Origin: Paraburkholderia dinghuensis
GTDB lineage: Bacteria > Pseudomonadota > Gammaproteobacteria > Burkholderiales > Burkholderiaceae
Direction of reading: 5' to 3'
DNA length: 64,000 nt
Assembly: GCF_003837865.1 (NCBI RefSeq)
Contig: NZ_RQIS01000008.1
Span: forward strand, 1 to 64,000
In this document: one piece after another, positions 49,621 to 58,463 of the stretch
Layout of the letters: every line of letters starts with the position of its first letter
Position numbering within the stretch: position 1 is the first letter of the stretch
Program-made: the position numbers and the translations under genes
The notes under the pieces: generated by a model
Told to the model about the DNA's origin: nothing
What the model saw: only the letters and a program-made list of their open reading frames with translations
Database searches by the model: none

Positions 49621-51042
49621 TTAGTAGCGGTAGTGATTCGGCTTGAACGGACCGTTCTTCTCGACGCCGATGTACGAAGCCTGCGCGTCGGACAGCACGG
49701 TCAGGTTCGCGCCGATGCGAGCCAGATGCAGGCGCGCAACCTTCTCGTCGAGATGCTTCGGCAGCACGTACACCTTGTTCTCGTACTTCGCGCCTTGTGT
49801 GAACAGTTCGATCTGCGCGAGCGTCTGGTTCGTGAACGAATTCGACATCACGAACGACGGGTGGCCCGTCGCGCAGCCGAGGTTCACGAGGCGGCCTTCC
49901 GCCAGCAGGATCACGCGCTTGCCGTCCGGGAAGATGATGTGATCGACCTGCGGCTTGATGTTGTCCCACTGGTACTGGCGGGTCGAAGCAACGTCGATTT
50001 CCGAATCGAAGTGACCGATGTTGCAGACGATCGCGTTGTGGCGCATCGCCTTCATGTGGTCGTGGCCGATCACGTGGTAGTTGCCGGTTGCCGTCACGAA
50101 GATGTCGGCCTTGTCGGCGGCGTATTCCATCGTCACGACGCGGTAGCCTTCCATCGCGGCCTGCAGTGCGCAGATCGGATCGATTTCGGTGACCCACACC
50201 GTAGCTCCAAGGCCGCGCAGCGACTGCGCGCAGCCCTTGCCCACATCGCCGTAACCGGCGACGACGGCGATCTTGCCCGCGATCATCACGTCGGTGGCGC
50301 GCTTGATGCCGTCGACGAGCGACTCGCGGCAGCCATACAGGTTGTCGAACTTCGACTTCGTGACCGAGTCGTTCACGTTGATCGCCGGGAACGGCAGACG
50401 GCCATCCTTCTCCATCTGGTACAGGCGGTGCACGCCGGTCGTCGTTTCTTCGGTCACGCCCTTGATGTGCGAGAGGCGCTTCGAGTACCACGTCGGGTCG
50501 ATGTCGAGGTGAGCCGCGATCGACTTGTACAGCGCGACTTCTTCTTCGTTCGTCGGCTTGGCGATGACCGAGCGGTCCTTTTCAGCCTTCGAGCCGAGGA
50601 TCAGCAGGAGCGTGGCGTCGCCGCCGTCGTCGAGGATCATGTTGGCGAACTCGCCGTTCGGCCATTCGAAGATACGGTGCGAGAACTCCCAGTATTCGTC
50701 GAGCGATTCGCCCTTGAACGCGAACACCGGCGTGCCGCCCTGCGCGATGGCGGCGGCGGCGTGGTCTTGCGTCGAGAAGATGTTGCAGGAGGCCCAGCGG
50801 ACATCGGCGCCGAGCGCCTTCAGGGTCTCGATCAGCACGCCCGTCTGGATGGTCATGTGCAGCGAACCGGCAACGCGTGCGCCCTTGAGCGGCTGCTGCG
50901 CCTTGTACTCGTCGCGGATCTGCACGAGACCGGGCATTTCGGTTTCGGCGATGTCGAGTTCCTTGCGGCCCCAGCCGGCAAGCGCCATATCGGCGACGAC
51001 GAAATCCTTGGCTTGATCTTGCGGAATTGCGGCGTTCATCAC
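49621..51042 (-). CDS. ahcY: Adenosylhomocysteinase (SAH hydrolase)
   Basis: A 473-aa NAD-containing enzyme that splits S-adenosylhomocysteine into adenosine and homocysteine, relieving product inhibition of methyltransferases. [21 protein letters not shown] near residue 55, [20 protein letters not shown] near residue 228 and the NAD-binding [15 protein letters not shown] near residue 262 are all present. The C-terminus KPNHYRY is the conserved end. An AAGGAGGG site precedes the ATG, and an SAH riboswitch occupies the leader. Confidence 0.97.
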   Translation of the reverse strand: MMNAAIPQDQAKDFVVADMALAGWGRKELDIAETEMPGLVQIRDEYKAQQPLKGARVAGSLHMTIQTGVLIETLKALGADVRWASCNIFSTQDHAAAAIAQGGTPVFAFKGESLDEYWEFSHRIFEWPNGEFANMILDDGGDATLLLILGSKAEKDRSVIAKPTNEEEVALYKSIAAHLDIDPTWYSKRLSHIKGVTEETTTGVHRLYQMEKDGRLPFPAINVNDSVTKSKFDNLYGCRESLVDGIKRATDVMIAGKIAVVAGYGDVGKGCAQSLRGLGATVWVTEIDPICALQAAMEGYRVVTMEYAADKADIFVTATGNYHVIGHDHMKAMRHNAIVCNIGHFDSEIDVASTRQYQWDNIKPQVDHIIFPDGKRVILLAEGRLVNLGCATGHPSFVMSNSFTNQTLAQIELFTQGAKYENKVYVLPKHLDEKVARLHLARIGANLTVLSDAQASYIGVEKNGPFKPNHYRY

Positions 51043-51074
51043 GCCCTCCTTTCTAAAAGTAGCTAGAAATTAAA

Positions 51075-51190
51075 GACGTGAGCGCCGTTTTCGATGCGGT
51101 TGAGTCCGTGTGGATCAACCGTATTGAGCGGCTCCGAGCCTGGCGGGCTGTGTTCGCATTGTGCGATGCCCGTCGCAACGCTCCTCGGAG
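51075..51190 (-). ncRNA. S-adenosylhomocysteine (SAH) riboswitch
   Basis: The ahcY leader on the minus strand has the conserved SAH-aptamer blocks in order: CTCCGAGGAGCGTTGCGACG, then CCAGGCTCGGAGCCGCTCAA. Next come a GGTTGA/TCAACC stem and AACGGCGCTCACG. The CTCCGAG/CTCGGAG pairing forms P1 and GAGCG with CGCTC forms the pseudoknot. SAH binding should turn on expression of ahcY and the downstream genes. The aptamer ends about 32 bp before the ahcY start codon. Confidence 0.93.
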
Positions 51191-51200
51191 ACGAGGCGTG

Positions 51201-51206
51201 ATTGTA
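51201..51206 (-). promoter_or_regulatory. Putative -10 element of the ahcY operon
   Basis: TACAAT on the minus strand lies about 11 bp before the first riboswitch base, so the transcript would start just ahead of the aptamer. A clear -35 is not visible. Confidence 0.6.
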
Positions 51207-51330
51207 GCAAATCGTGATGGCGGCGGCGGGAGAAGCACCGCGCGCCGTAACGCCCCGCACATCGATGAAGATCGAGCGGGTTTGATCGCGTTTGTTCAAG
51301 CGCGCGAGGCGTCAGGCGCTCATCAGGCAA

Positions 51331-52185
51331 TCAGCCTGCGTCGTCGCTGATGGCCGGAATCACGATCTCCGTGACGGGCTCATACGCGGATTCACCCGCG
51401 GATTGGCGCCCGGCCTGGTCGAGAGCCTCGCCCACGTTGAGGCCGCGTAGTTGCTTCACGACGCCAATCGCCTGATCGAGAAACTGGCGCGAGAACTGGA
51501 TGACCGCCGCGTTGTCGCCCGGATCGGGCGTGTCGAGCCCCGTCTGGATACGGAAAAAGCGTTCGGCGTGAATGCCGGTGTGATAGTGCATGCGCACACG
51601 CTTTGCATCGTCGAGCCGGTGCTGGCCGAACGTTTCGTGTAGCGCCCACGCGAGCGCGCCGTCCTCGCCGCCGTACTGGCGGAAGAAGTCGTCCATCGGA
51701 AATCCGCCCAGTGCGAGAAACGCGCAACGGCGGATCACAAGCGAGCTCGGCACCGTATTGCTGAGCGCACGGGCTTTCGTGGCGAAGTCGGGATGCGCGA
51801 GCACCGACTCGGGAAAGCCGTAGAAGTCGACGTCGAGCCGGACCACGGCATCGCGCGGCGACTTTTCGAGCCAGGCACTGGCGGCCGTGAGTGCGCCGGG
51901 GAGGTATTCGTCGTCGGCGTCGAGGAAGGCGAGCACCGGCGCGGTGGCATGCAGCGCGCCCCAGTTGCGCGCACTCGCCTGACCGCTGTTCGACGCCATC
52001 TGCAACAGATGCACGCGTGCGTCGAGGCGGGCGTAACGGAACACGATTTCGGCCGTTTTGTCGGTCGAGCCGTCATCGACGACGAGGATCTGCGCCGCCT
52101 CGCGTTGCGCGATCGCACTGTCGAGGGCACGCGAGAGCGTCGGCGCGCTGTTGTAACAGGGGATGATGATCGAAATGGGCAGCAT
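51331..52185 (-). CDS. Family 2 glycosyltransferase
   Basis: A 284-aa GT-A fold transferase. ISIIIPCYNSAPTLSRAL starts near residue 4, ILVVDDGSTDKTAEIV near residue 34, GQASARNWGA near residue 67 and the metal-binding LAFLDADDEYLPG near residue 84. It starts at ATG 52183-52185, which has a GAG site upstream; a longer frame begins 12 codons earlier. No transmembrane segment, so cytosolic or membrane-associated. Acceptor and sugar are unknown; no polysaccharide cluster is nearby. Confidence 0.88.
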   Translation of the reverse strand: MLPISIIIPCYNSAPTLSRALDSAIAQREAAQILVVDDGSTDKTAEIVFRYARLDARVHLLQMASNSGQASARNWGALHATAPVLAFLDADDEYLPGALTAASAWLEKSPRDAVVRLDVDFYGFPESVLAHPDFATKARALSNTVPSSLVIRRCAFLALGGFPMDDFFRQYGGEDGALAWALHETFGQHRLDDAKRVRMHYHTGIHAERFFRIQTGLDTPDPGDNAAVIQFSRQFLDQAIGVVKQLRGLNVGEALDQAGRQSAGESAYEPVTEIVIPAISDDAG

Positions 52186-52382
52186 GGGCAGCTCGTGATC
52201 AAGCCGCGACGCAGGCGGCAACGTTGTCCATCATAGCCCGGCAGGCACCGTGTGCATGCCAGAATTGACGCGGCACGCAGCCGCTGGCCGGACCGCCCCA
52301 CCGGAGAATCCCAGCGACTGTCGGCGTGCGCCCCGCACGGCGTTCAGAAGACACCGCCTGGGCAAGCAGCGGCGCGTCGGAG

Positions 52383-53105
52383 TTACATCGGCAGGAAGCC
52401 CAGCGCCGGAGCGAGCAACACCATCACCACGCCCGCGATCATCATCGTGAGACTCGCAACGACGCCTTCCTCGCGGCCCAGTTCGCGCGCCTTCGCGGTG
52501 CCCACGCCGTGCGCCGCGGCGCCGAACAGCGCACCCCGCGCGAGCCGCGTGCGCAGCGGCACGAACGCGAGCACTAGCTCGCCGAAGAGCATCCCGCACA
52601 CGCCAGTTGCGATCACGAAGAGTGCGGTGAGGTCGCGCGGCGCGTGGATCTTGTCGGAGACGGCGAGTGCGAACGGCGTCGAGACCGAGCGCGTCATCAG
52701 GCTGCGCTGCAGGTCCGGGGAGAGATGCAGAAGCTTCGCGAGCGCAAGCGACCCGCCCACCGCGACGACGATACCCACCGTCACGCCGACCGTCAGCGAG
52801 ATCCAGTGACGCTTGAGCAGATCGCGATACTCGTAGATCGGAACCGCGAACGCGACGGTCGCCGGTCCGAGCAGCCACATGAGCCAGCGCGTGTCCTCGA
52901 AGTAGACCGGATACGGAATGTGCAGCAGCAGCACGATCGCGCCGAGCACGGCCGGAACGGCGACGAGCGGCGTGAGCCACGGCGAACGCAGGCGCGCGTA
53001 AAGCGCCTTCGATGCGAAATAGAGCGCGACGGTGAGGATGAAGCAGCCCGCGGCGATCAACCGGGAGGCATCGTCGGCGAACAGGTGTTCAACGATCGTG
53101 TTCAT
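52383..53105 (-). CDS. lrgB: LrgB/CidB family membrane protein
   Basis: A 240-aa inner-membrane protein with about seven hydrophobic segments. Family blocks are TVAFAVPIYEYRDLLKRHW near residue 80, LMTRSVSTPFALAVSD near residue 135 and the Gly/Ala-rich AAHGVGTAKARELGREEG near residue 198. LrgB/CidB proteins are linked to murein hydrolase control, pyruvate or glycolate export. It follows lrgA on the same strand after 50 bp. Confidence 0.9.
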   Translation of the reverse strand: MNTIVEHLFADDASRLIAAGCFILTVALYFASKALYARLRSPWLTPLVAVPAVLGAIVLLLHIPYPVYFEDTRWLMWLLGPATVAFAVPIYEYRDLLKRHWISLTVGVTVGIVVAVGGSLALAKLLHLSPDLQRSLMTRSVSTPFALAVSDKIHAPRDLTALFVIATGVCGMLFGELVLAFVPLRTRLARGALFGAAAHGVGTAKARELGREEGVVASLTMMIAGVVMVLLAPALGFLPM

Positions 53106-53155
53106 GACGGAATCATCCTGAAAGTGGGTCGATCAAACGGGGCTTGTGCGGCCAG

Positions 53156-53611
53156 TCAGGCACGCACGTGGTGGCGTGCGTACTGCACGCGGCGCAGGGC
53201 GAGGCGGCGTTCGAGGCGCGCGGCCTGCTCGACCGCGAACGCCACCGAGACCATCACCATCAGCGTGCCGCCGACCACGACTAGCGCGAGGCGCCAGCCA
53301 TCGGCGCGAAAGAGGCCTCCGTACTGCACAGCCGCCACGGCGGCCGGGATGAAGAACAGCAGCATGTCCGAAAGCAGCCAGTCAGCGCCGGCCTTGACCC
53401 AGCGCGGCGCAACGCCGCCGCTAAACAGCAGCGCGAGCAGCGCCGCGAGCCCGACCACGCCGCCCGGCACAGGCAGATGCATCGCACGCGCGAGCGCATC
53501 GGCAACGAACCAGAGCCCGGCCAGCAGCGCCGCCTGCACCACGATCCGGCCGGTGCGCGTCACGTAGCCCGCCAGTTGCGAGGCCTTTGTCGTAAAGAGG
53601 TGGGCGATCAT
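53156..53611 (-). CDS. lrgA: LrgA/CidA family holin-like protein
   Basis: A 151-aa membrane protein with four hydrophobic segments. HLPVPGGVVGLAALLALLFS and GADWLLSDMLLFFIPAAVAA are the LrgA signature. The ATG at 53609-53611 with an AGGG site is preferred to a start 18 codons upstream. It forms an operon with lrgB and diverges from the LysR regulator. Confidence 0.9.
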   Translation of the reverse strand: MIAHLFTTKASQLAGYVTRTGRIVVQAALLAGLWFVADALARAMHLPVPGGVVGLAALLALLFSGGVAPRWVKAGADWLLSDMLLFFIPAAVAAVQYGGLFRADGWRLALVVVGGTLMVMVSVAFAVEQAARLERRLALRRVQYARHHVRA

Positions 53612-53694
53612 GGCAAACCCTAAGTGACATTTGAATGAAAGCCAGTATAAGTTGCGCCTCAGCATAAATATAATGACTTAAACTCATCCACTTC

Positions 53695-53709
53695 ATTCCA
53701 TTTTGGAAT
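53695..53709. promoter_or_regulatory. Putative LysR operator palindrome
   Basis: A perfect inverted repeat, ATTCCA-TTT-TGGAAT, lies 15-29 bp before the regulator's GTG start, in the 112-bp gap to lrgA. Size, symmetry and place suit a LysR-type binding site acting on both divergent promoters. The rest of the gap is AT-rich (TAAATATAATGACTTAAACT) and probably holds the -10 elements. Confidence 0.55.
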
Positions 53710-53723
53710 CTGGAGTCATAACC

Positions 53724-54653
53724 GTGGAACTGCGCGCGCTTCGCTATTTCATCGAGGTAGTGCGGCAGCAGAGCTTCACCGCCGCCGCCGACAAGATGCA
53801 CGTCACGCAACCGACCATCAGCAAGATGGTGAAGTCGCTCGAAGACGAAGTCGGTACCCAGCTGATCGTGCGCGACGCTCGCCAGATGGTGCTCACCGAC
53901 GCAGGCCGCGTGGTCTGGCAGCGCGGCCAGGACGTGCTCGCCGCGCAGGCGCAATTGCAGGCCGAACTCGACGACCTCGCGACGCTCGGCCGCGGCGAAC
54001 TGACGATCGGCGTTCCGCCGATGGGCGGCTCGCTCTTCACGCCGGCCATCGCGACGTTCCGCCAGCGCTACCCGAAGATCGAGCTGAAGCTCTTCGAGCA
54101 GGGATCGCGCGCAATCGAGGCCGCGCTGATTTCGGGCGAGCTGGAGCTGGGCGGCGTGCTGCAGCCCGTCGATCCGGCGACGATCGACGTGTTGCCGATC
54201 TCGCACGAACTGCTGTGGCTCGTCGCGCCGAAGGGCTCACGGTGGGACGGCGAAACGAGCGTGCCGCTGGTCGACCTCGCCGCCGAGCCGTTCGTGTTTT
54301 ACGGCGAGAGCCTGGCGCTGAACGACGTCGTCTCGTATGCGTGCCGCACTGCCGGCTTCGTGCCGCAGATCGTGGGACGCAGCGCGCATTGGGATGTGAT
54401 GGCCGCGCTGGTGCTCGCGGGTGTCGGCATCGCGTTGCTGCCCGCGCCGTACTGCCGAAGGCTCGACGCCGCGCGCTTCACGTGCATGCCGGTCAGCGAA
54501 CCGGCGATCAAGTGGGATATGGCGATCGGATGGAAGCGCAACGGCTACCTGTCGCACGCGGCGCGCGCGTGGCTCGAAGTGGCGAAGGAGGAATTCGGGA
54601 AGCCGTCGTCGTTTCTCGATGACTTCGTGCGGCCGCCGGGCCTGGCCGGGTGA
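53724..54653 (+). CDS. LysR-family transcriptional regulator (CidR-like)
   Basis: A 309-aa regulator. The winged helix-turn-helix is residues 1-60 (LRALRYFIEVVRQQSFTAAA, then LHVTQPTISKMVKSLE-type recognition helix reading MHVTQPTISKMVKSLEDEVG). The effector-binding domain follows from about residue 85 (GELTIGVPPMGGSLFTPAIA). The start is a GTG at 53724 with a GGAG 8 bp upstream; a TTG seven codons earlier is less likely. It is divergent from lrgAB, so it is most likely their regulator, as CidR is for cidAB. Confidence 0.9.
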   Translation: MELRALRYFIEVVRQQSFTAAADKMHVTQPTISKMVKSLEDEVGTQLIVRDARQMVLTDAGRVVWQRGQDVLAAQAQLQAELDDLATLGRGELTIGVPPMGGSLFTPAIATFRQRYPKIELKLFEQGSRAIEAALISGELELGGVLQPVDPATIDVLPISHELLWLVAPKGSRWDGETSVPLVDLAAEPFVFYGESLALNDVVSYACRTAGFVPQIVGRSAHWDVMAALVLAGVGIALLPAPYCRRLDAARFTCMPVSEPAIKWDMAIGWKRNGYLSHAARAWLEVAKEEFGKPSSFLDDFVRPPGLAG

Positions 54654-54705
54654 GATCGCGCGATGCGGCATCCGCCCCGACTACCGGGGCGGATGCCGTC
54701 GCGCT

Positions 54706-56334
54706 TCAGACTGTGACTTCCGCGGCGGCCGGCTCGCCCAAGCGACGCGTTTGCGCGATGAAGTCGGCGGCACGCTCGCCGATCATCACCGTCGGCGCGT
54801 TCGTATTGCCGCCGATCAGCGTCGGCATCACCGAAGCATCGGCGATGCGCAATCCGCTCACGCCGCGCACGCGCAATTGCGTGTCGACCACCGATCGGGC
54901 GTCGCCGCCCATGCGGCAGGTCGAGACCGGGTGGTAGATCGTGTCGGCGTGCGCGGCGATCGTCGCGCGCAGTTCGGTCTCGGTTTGCCCCGCATGCGTG
55001 TAGAGTTCGCGCCCGCGTAATTCGGCGAGCGGCGACGCGTCGAGAATGCGACGCGCCAGACGCGCGCCCAGCGCGAGCAGATCCATATCGTGCGCATCCG
55101 AAAGAAAGCGAGGATCGATCAGGGGCGCGACGCGCGCGTCAGCGCTCGCGAGCATCACCGTGCCGCGGCTCGCCGGGCGCAACACGCAGACGTGAAGTGC
55201 GTAACCATGGCCCCAGTGCATGCGGCGGTTGTGATCGTCGACGAGGCCGGCGCAGAAGTGCAGTTGGAGGTCGGGCCGGTCCAGATCGGGACGGCTCTTG
55301 ATGAAGCCGCCCGCCTCGGCCGCGTTGCTCGTGAACATCCCGGTCCGCGAGCCGAAGTAGCGCGCGAGACCCGGAATCATCTTCGCGAAACCGCGCAGCG
55401 AATAGCCGATGGCCTCGGTCGACTTCACACGCAAGTTGTACGTGAAGTCGATATGGTCGGTCAGATTGCGGCCCACCTCCGGCGCATCGTGAAGAACGGG
55501 CACGCCGTGCGCGCGCAGCTGATCGGCGGGACCGATGCCCGAGCACATCAACAGTTGGGGTGTATTGAACGCGCCCGCGGCGAGAATCACTTCGCCGCGC
55601 GCGACGAGCGTTTCCACTTTGCCGCCGCGCACCACCTGGACGCCGCTCGCGCGCGCGCCATCGAAGGTCACACGCAGCACCGTCGCGTCGGCGATCAAAT
55701 GCAGATTCGGCCGCTCGTGGCCGTACAGATACGCACGCGCAACCGTCCAGCGCTCGCCGCCGCGCTGCGTCACCTGGTAGAAGCCGACGCCTTCCTGATC
55801 GGGTCCGTTGAAGTCGTCGTTGGCCCGGAAACCCGCTTCGACCGCCGCGCGCACGAAGCGCCCGGCCACGGGATTGGGGTCGCGCAGGTCCGAGACGGAA
55901 AGCGGCCCGCCCGCGCCGTGCCAGGCGTTCGCGCCGCGCGCGTTGTCCTCGGCGCGCAGGAAATACGGCAGCACGTCCTGCCACGCCCAGCCCGTGCAAC
56001 CCAATTGCGCCCATTCGTCGTAATCGAGCGGATGGCCGCGCGTGTAAATCATCGCGTTCATGGCGCTCGATCCGCCGAAACCGCGTCCGCGCGGCTGGTA
56101 GCCGTACCGGCTCACCAGCCCCGGCTGCGGCTCGGTCTCGTACCCGTAGTTGTACTTCGTGCGCAGCGGCACGAGCGCGGCGATGCCGAGCGGCATGTTG
56201 ACGAGCAGGCTGCGCTCCGTGTGCGGCCCGGCCTCGATGAGCGCGATCGTCGCGTCGGGACAGTTCGAAGCGAGCCGCCCGGCGAGCGAAGCGCCGCCCG
56301 ACCCGCCACCGACGATGATGTAGTCGTATTCCAT
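54706..56334 (-). CDS. GMC-family FAD-dependent alcohol/choline dehydrogenase
   Basis: A 542-aa flavoprotein. The ADP-binding motif is YIIVGGGSGGASLAGRL (residues 5-21). The GMC signature 1 region is GRGFGGSSAMNAMIYTRGHP (near residue 85), and signature 2 is GAFNTPQLLMCSGIGP (near residue 255). The catalytic His is in YHPVSTCRMGG near residue 480. Resemblance is closest to the BetA/AlkJ type; the alcohol substrate is not determined. An aldehyde dehydrogenase lies about 2.1 kb away on the other strand, so they could act in sequence (inference). Confidence 0.9.
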   Translation of the reverse strand: MEYDYIIVGGGSGGASLAGRLASNCPDATIALIEAGPHTERSLLVNMPLGIAALVPLRTKYNYGYETEPQPGLVSRYGYQPRGRGFGGSSAMNAMIYTRGHPLDYDEWAQLGCTGWAWQDVLPYFLRAEDNARGANAWHGAGGPLSVSDLRDPNPVAGRFVRAAVEAGFRANDDFNGPDQEGVGFYQVTQRGGERWTVARAYLYGHERPNLHLIADATVLRVTFDGARASGVQVVRGGKVETLVARGEVILAAGAFNTPQLLMCSGIGPADQLRAHGVPVLHDAPEVGRNLTDHIDFTYNLRVKSTEAIGYSLRGFAKMIPGLARYFGSRTGMFTSNAAEAGGFIKSRPDLDRPDLQLHFCAGLVDDHNRRMHWGHGYALHVCVLRPASRGTVMLASADARVAPLIDPRFLSDAHDMDLLALGARLARRILDASPLAELRGRELYTHAGQTETELRATIAAHADTIYHPVSTCRMGGDARSVVDTQLRVRGVSGLRIADASVMPTLIGGNTNAPTVMIGERAADFIAQTRRLGEPAAAEVTV

Positions 56335-56688
56335 CCGTCTCCTCCGTCGTCATCGGCGTTCCACCTGGGTCGCGCCAGGCGCACGCTCGTTCGATAATGC
56401 GTTTTCGCGAATTGTAGGGAGCGAACGGAGCGGACAGCGACTCTTATCTCAGAGCGATCCCTCTAATCGGCAAATGCAGCACGCGCCTATGATGAAAAAC
56501 GGTGCGGCCATCGACGTCAACCGGCTGCGACATGCACGTTGCTGTAGGGCATCCGGGGGCGACGAAAACCTGGTCCGGCGCAGGCGTACTCACGATGCCC
56601 GCTTGCGGCGACCCCGCACCCGCGAACGTCACACGAAGCCGCGCCGATGCGCGTCCAAGGTCCAAAGAGATCCAAAGGAGACAGGCAG
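56335..56688. other. Divergent spacer between GMC and AidB-like genes
   Basis: 354 bp with no supported gene. It ends with the AAGGAG ribosome site of the acyl-CoA dehydrogenase at 56675-56680. Confidence 0.4.
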
Positions 56689-58392
56689 ATGGAAGCTGCG
56701 CATCGCCCCGGCACGACCCACGAGGTGACCAATCAGGCGCCGCCGCTTGCGGACTACAACCTGTTCACCACCGACACCGCGCTTTCTGAAGCGCTCGAAC
56801 GCGCGCGCGCCGGCTGGCATCGCGACGCGCTCGAACGCGACGGCGCGCAGCTAGGCACGGCCGAGGCGATCGCGCTAGCCGAACTCGCCAACCGCCACGA
56901 ACCGGAACTCTTCACGCACAACCCGCGCGGCGAGCGCATCGACGCGCTCGAATTCCATCCGGCGTGGCACGGTCTGCTCGCGCAGCTGCGCGCCGCGGGA
57001 CTGCAAGCCCTGCCGTTCTCGAACCCACAGCCCGGCGCGATGGCCGCGCGCTGCGCGAGCTACTTCCTGCACGCGCAGCTCGAATCGGGGTCGCTGTGTC
57101 CGATCACGATGACCTTCGCGAGCATCCCCGTGCTGCGGCGCGAGCCCGCGCTCTTCGAAACGCTGCGCGAGCGGCTTTACGCTCGCGAGCACGATCCGCG
57201 CGACCTGCCGTTGCCGCAAAAGACGTCGATGATGATCGGCATGGGCATGACGGAGAAGCAAGGCGGCTCCGATGTGCGCAGCAACCTGACCGAAGCGTAT
57301 CCCCTGGGCGCTGCGACCGGACGCGGCGCGCCGTACCGGCTGACCGGGCACAAGTGGTTCTTCTCCGCGCCGCAGTGCGACGCGCATCTGGTCCTCGCGC
57401 GCACCGACGGCCGCGACACCCTTTCGTGCTTCTTCGTGCCGCGCTTCGCACCCGACGGCACGAAGAACACCGTGAACGTGCAACGACTGAAGAGCAAAGT
57501 CGGCAACCGCTCGAACGCGAGCAGCGAAGTCGAATTTTTCGACGCCTACGGTGTGATGATCGGCGACGAAGGGCGCGGCGTGCCGACCATCATCGAAATG
57601 GCGAACTACACGCGGCTCGACTGCGTGATCGGCAGCGCGGCGCTCATGCGCGCGGCGCTAGTCCAGGCGATCCATCATGCGCGCCACCGCAGAGCGTTCG
57701 GGCGCCCGCTAGTCGAGCAACCGCTCATGCAGAACGTGCTCGCGGATCTCGCGCTCGAATCCGAAGCCGCGACGGTGCTGTTCATGCACCTCGCGCGCGC
57801 GTTCGAGGAAAGCGCCGATGCGTCCGGTGCGAATGCTCACGAAGCGCCCGAAGCGCGCGCGTGGCGCCGCATCGTCACGCCCGCCGCGAAATTCTGGATC
57901 TGCAAGCGCGCGCTCGCGTTCACGGGCGAAGCGATGGAGGTCTGGGGCGGCAACGGCTACGTCGAAGAAAGCCCGATGGCGCGTTCTTATCGCGAGGCCC
58001 CGGTCAACTCGATCTGGGAAGGTTCGGGCAATGTGATGTGCCTCGACGTGCTGCGCGCGCTGGAGCGCGAAGCCGATGCCGCGCAGGCCCTCTTTCTCGC
58101 GTGGCGGCGCGAAGCGCAGGACCATCCGGTGCTCACGGCGGCGCTCGATCGTCTATCGGCGCTGCTGAACGGCGCGCCCGGCACGCGCGAAGCGAACGCG
58201 CGCCGCATCGCCCAGCAGATCGTGCTGATCGCGCAGGCGATGCTGCTGCGCGCGGGCCCGCAGGAAGTCGCCGATGCGTTCATCGCCACGCGGCTCGACG
58301 AACACGACGCCGACTGCGGTCGCGTGTTCGGCACGCTGCCCGCGCGCTTTAACCACGCGGCGCTCATCGCGCGCGCGTTCCCGGCGATCTGA
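56689..58392 (+). CDS. aidB: AidB-like acyl-CoA dehydrogenase
   Basis: A 567-aa flavoprotein of the AidB subgroup, longer than ordinary acyl-CoA dehydrogenases (about 380-400 aa). GMGMTEKQGGSDVRSNLTEA (near residue 185), GHKWFFSAPQCDAHLVLART near residue 220, KVGNRSNASSEVEF near residue 275 and PVNSIWEGSGNVMCLDVLRA near residue 440 match AidB line by line. In Escherichia coli AidB belongs to the adaptive response to alkylation and binds DNA through its C-terminal domain. Start at ATG 56689 with AAGGAG 8 bp upstream. The coniferyl-aldehyde-type dehydrogenase follows after 71 bp and may be co-transcribed. Confidence 0.92.
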   Translation: MEAAHRPGTTHEVTNQAPPLADYNLFTTDTALSEALERARAGWHRDALERDGAQLGTAEAIALAELANRHEPELFTHNPRGERIDALEFHPAWHGLLAQLRAAGLQALPFSNPQPGAMAARCASYFLHAQLESGSLCPITMTFASIPVLRREPALFETLRERLYAREHDPRDLPLPQKTSMMIGMGMTEKQGGSDVRSNLTEAYPLGAATGRGAPYRLTGHKWFFSAPQCDAHLVLARTDGRDTLSCFFVPRFAPDGTKNTVNVQRLKSKVGNRSNASSEVEFFDAYGVMIGDEGRGVPTIIEMANYTRLDCVIGSAALMRAALVQAIHHARHRRAFGRPLVEQPLMQNVLADLALESEAATVLFMHLARAFEESADASGANAHEAPEARAWRRIVTPAAKFWICKRALAFTGEAMEVWGGNGYVEESPMARSYREAPVNSIWEGSGNVMCLDVLRALEREADAAQALFLAWRREAQDHPVLTAALDRLSALLNGAPGTREANARRIAQQIVLIAQAMLLRAGPQEVADAFIATRLDEHDADCGRVFGTLPARFNHAALIARAFPAI

Positions 58393-58463
58393 GGCACGGC
58401 GCTTGCGCGCCCGTCATGCCCGTCATAATCGAACAAAAACTCAACCCCGAGGACCCACCGACC

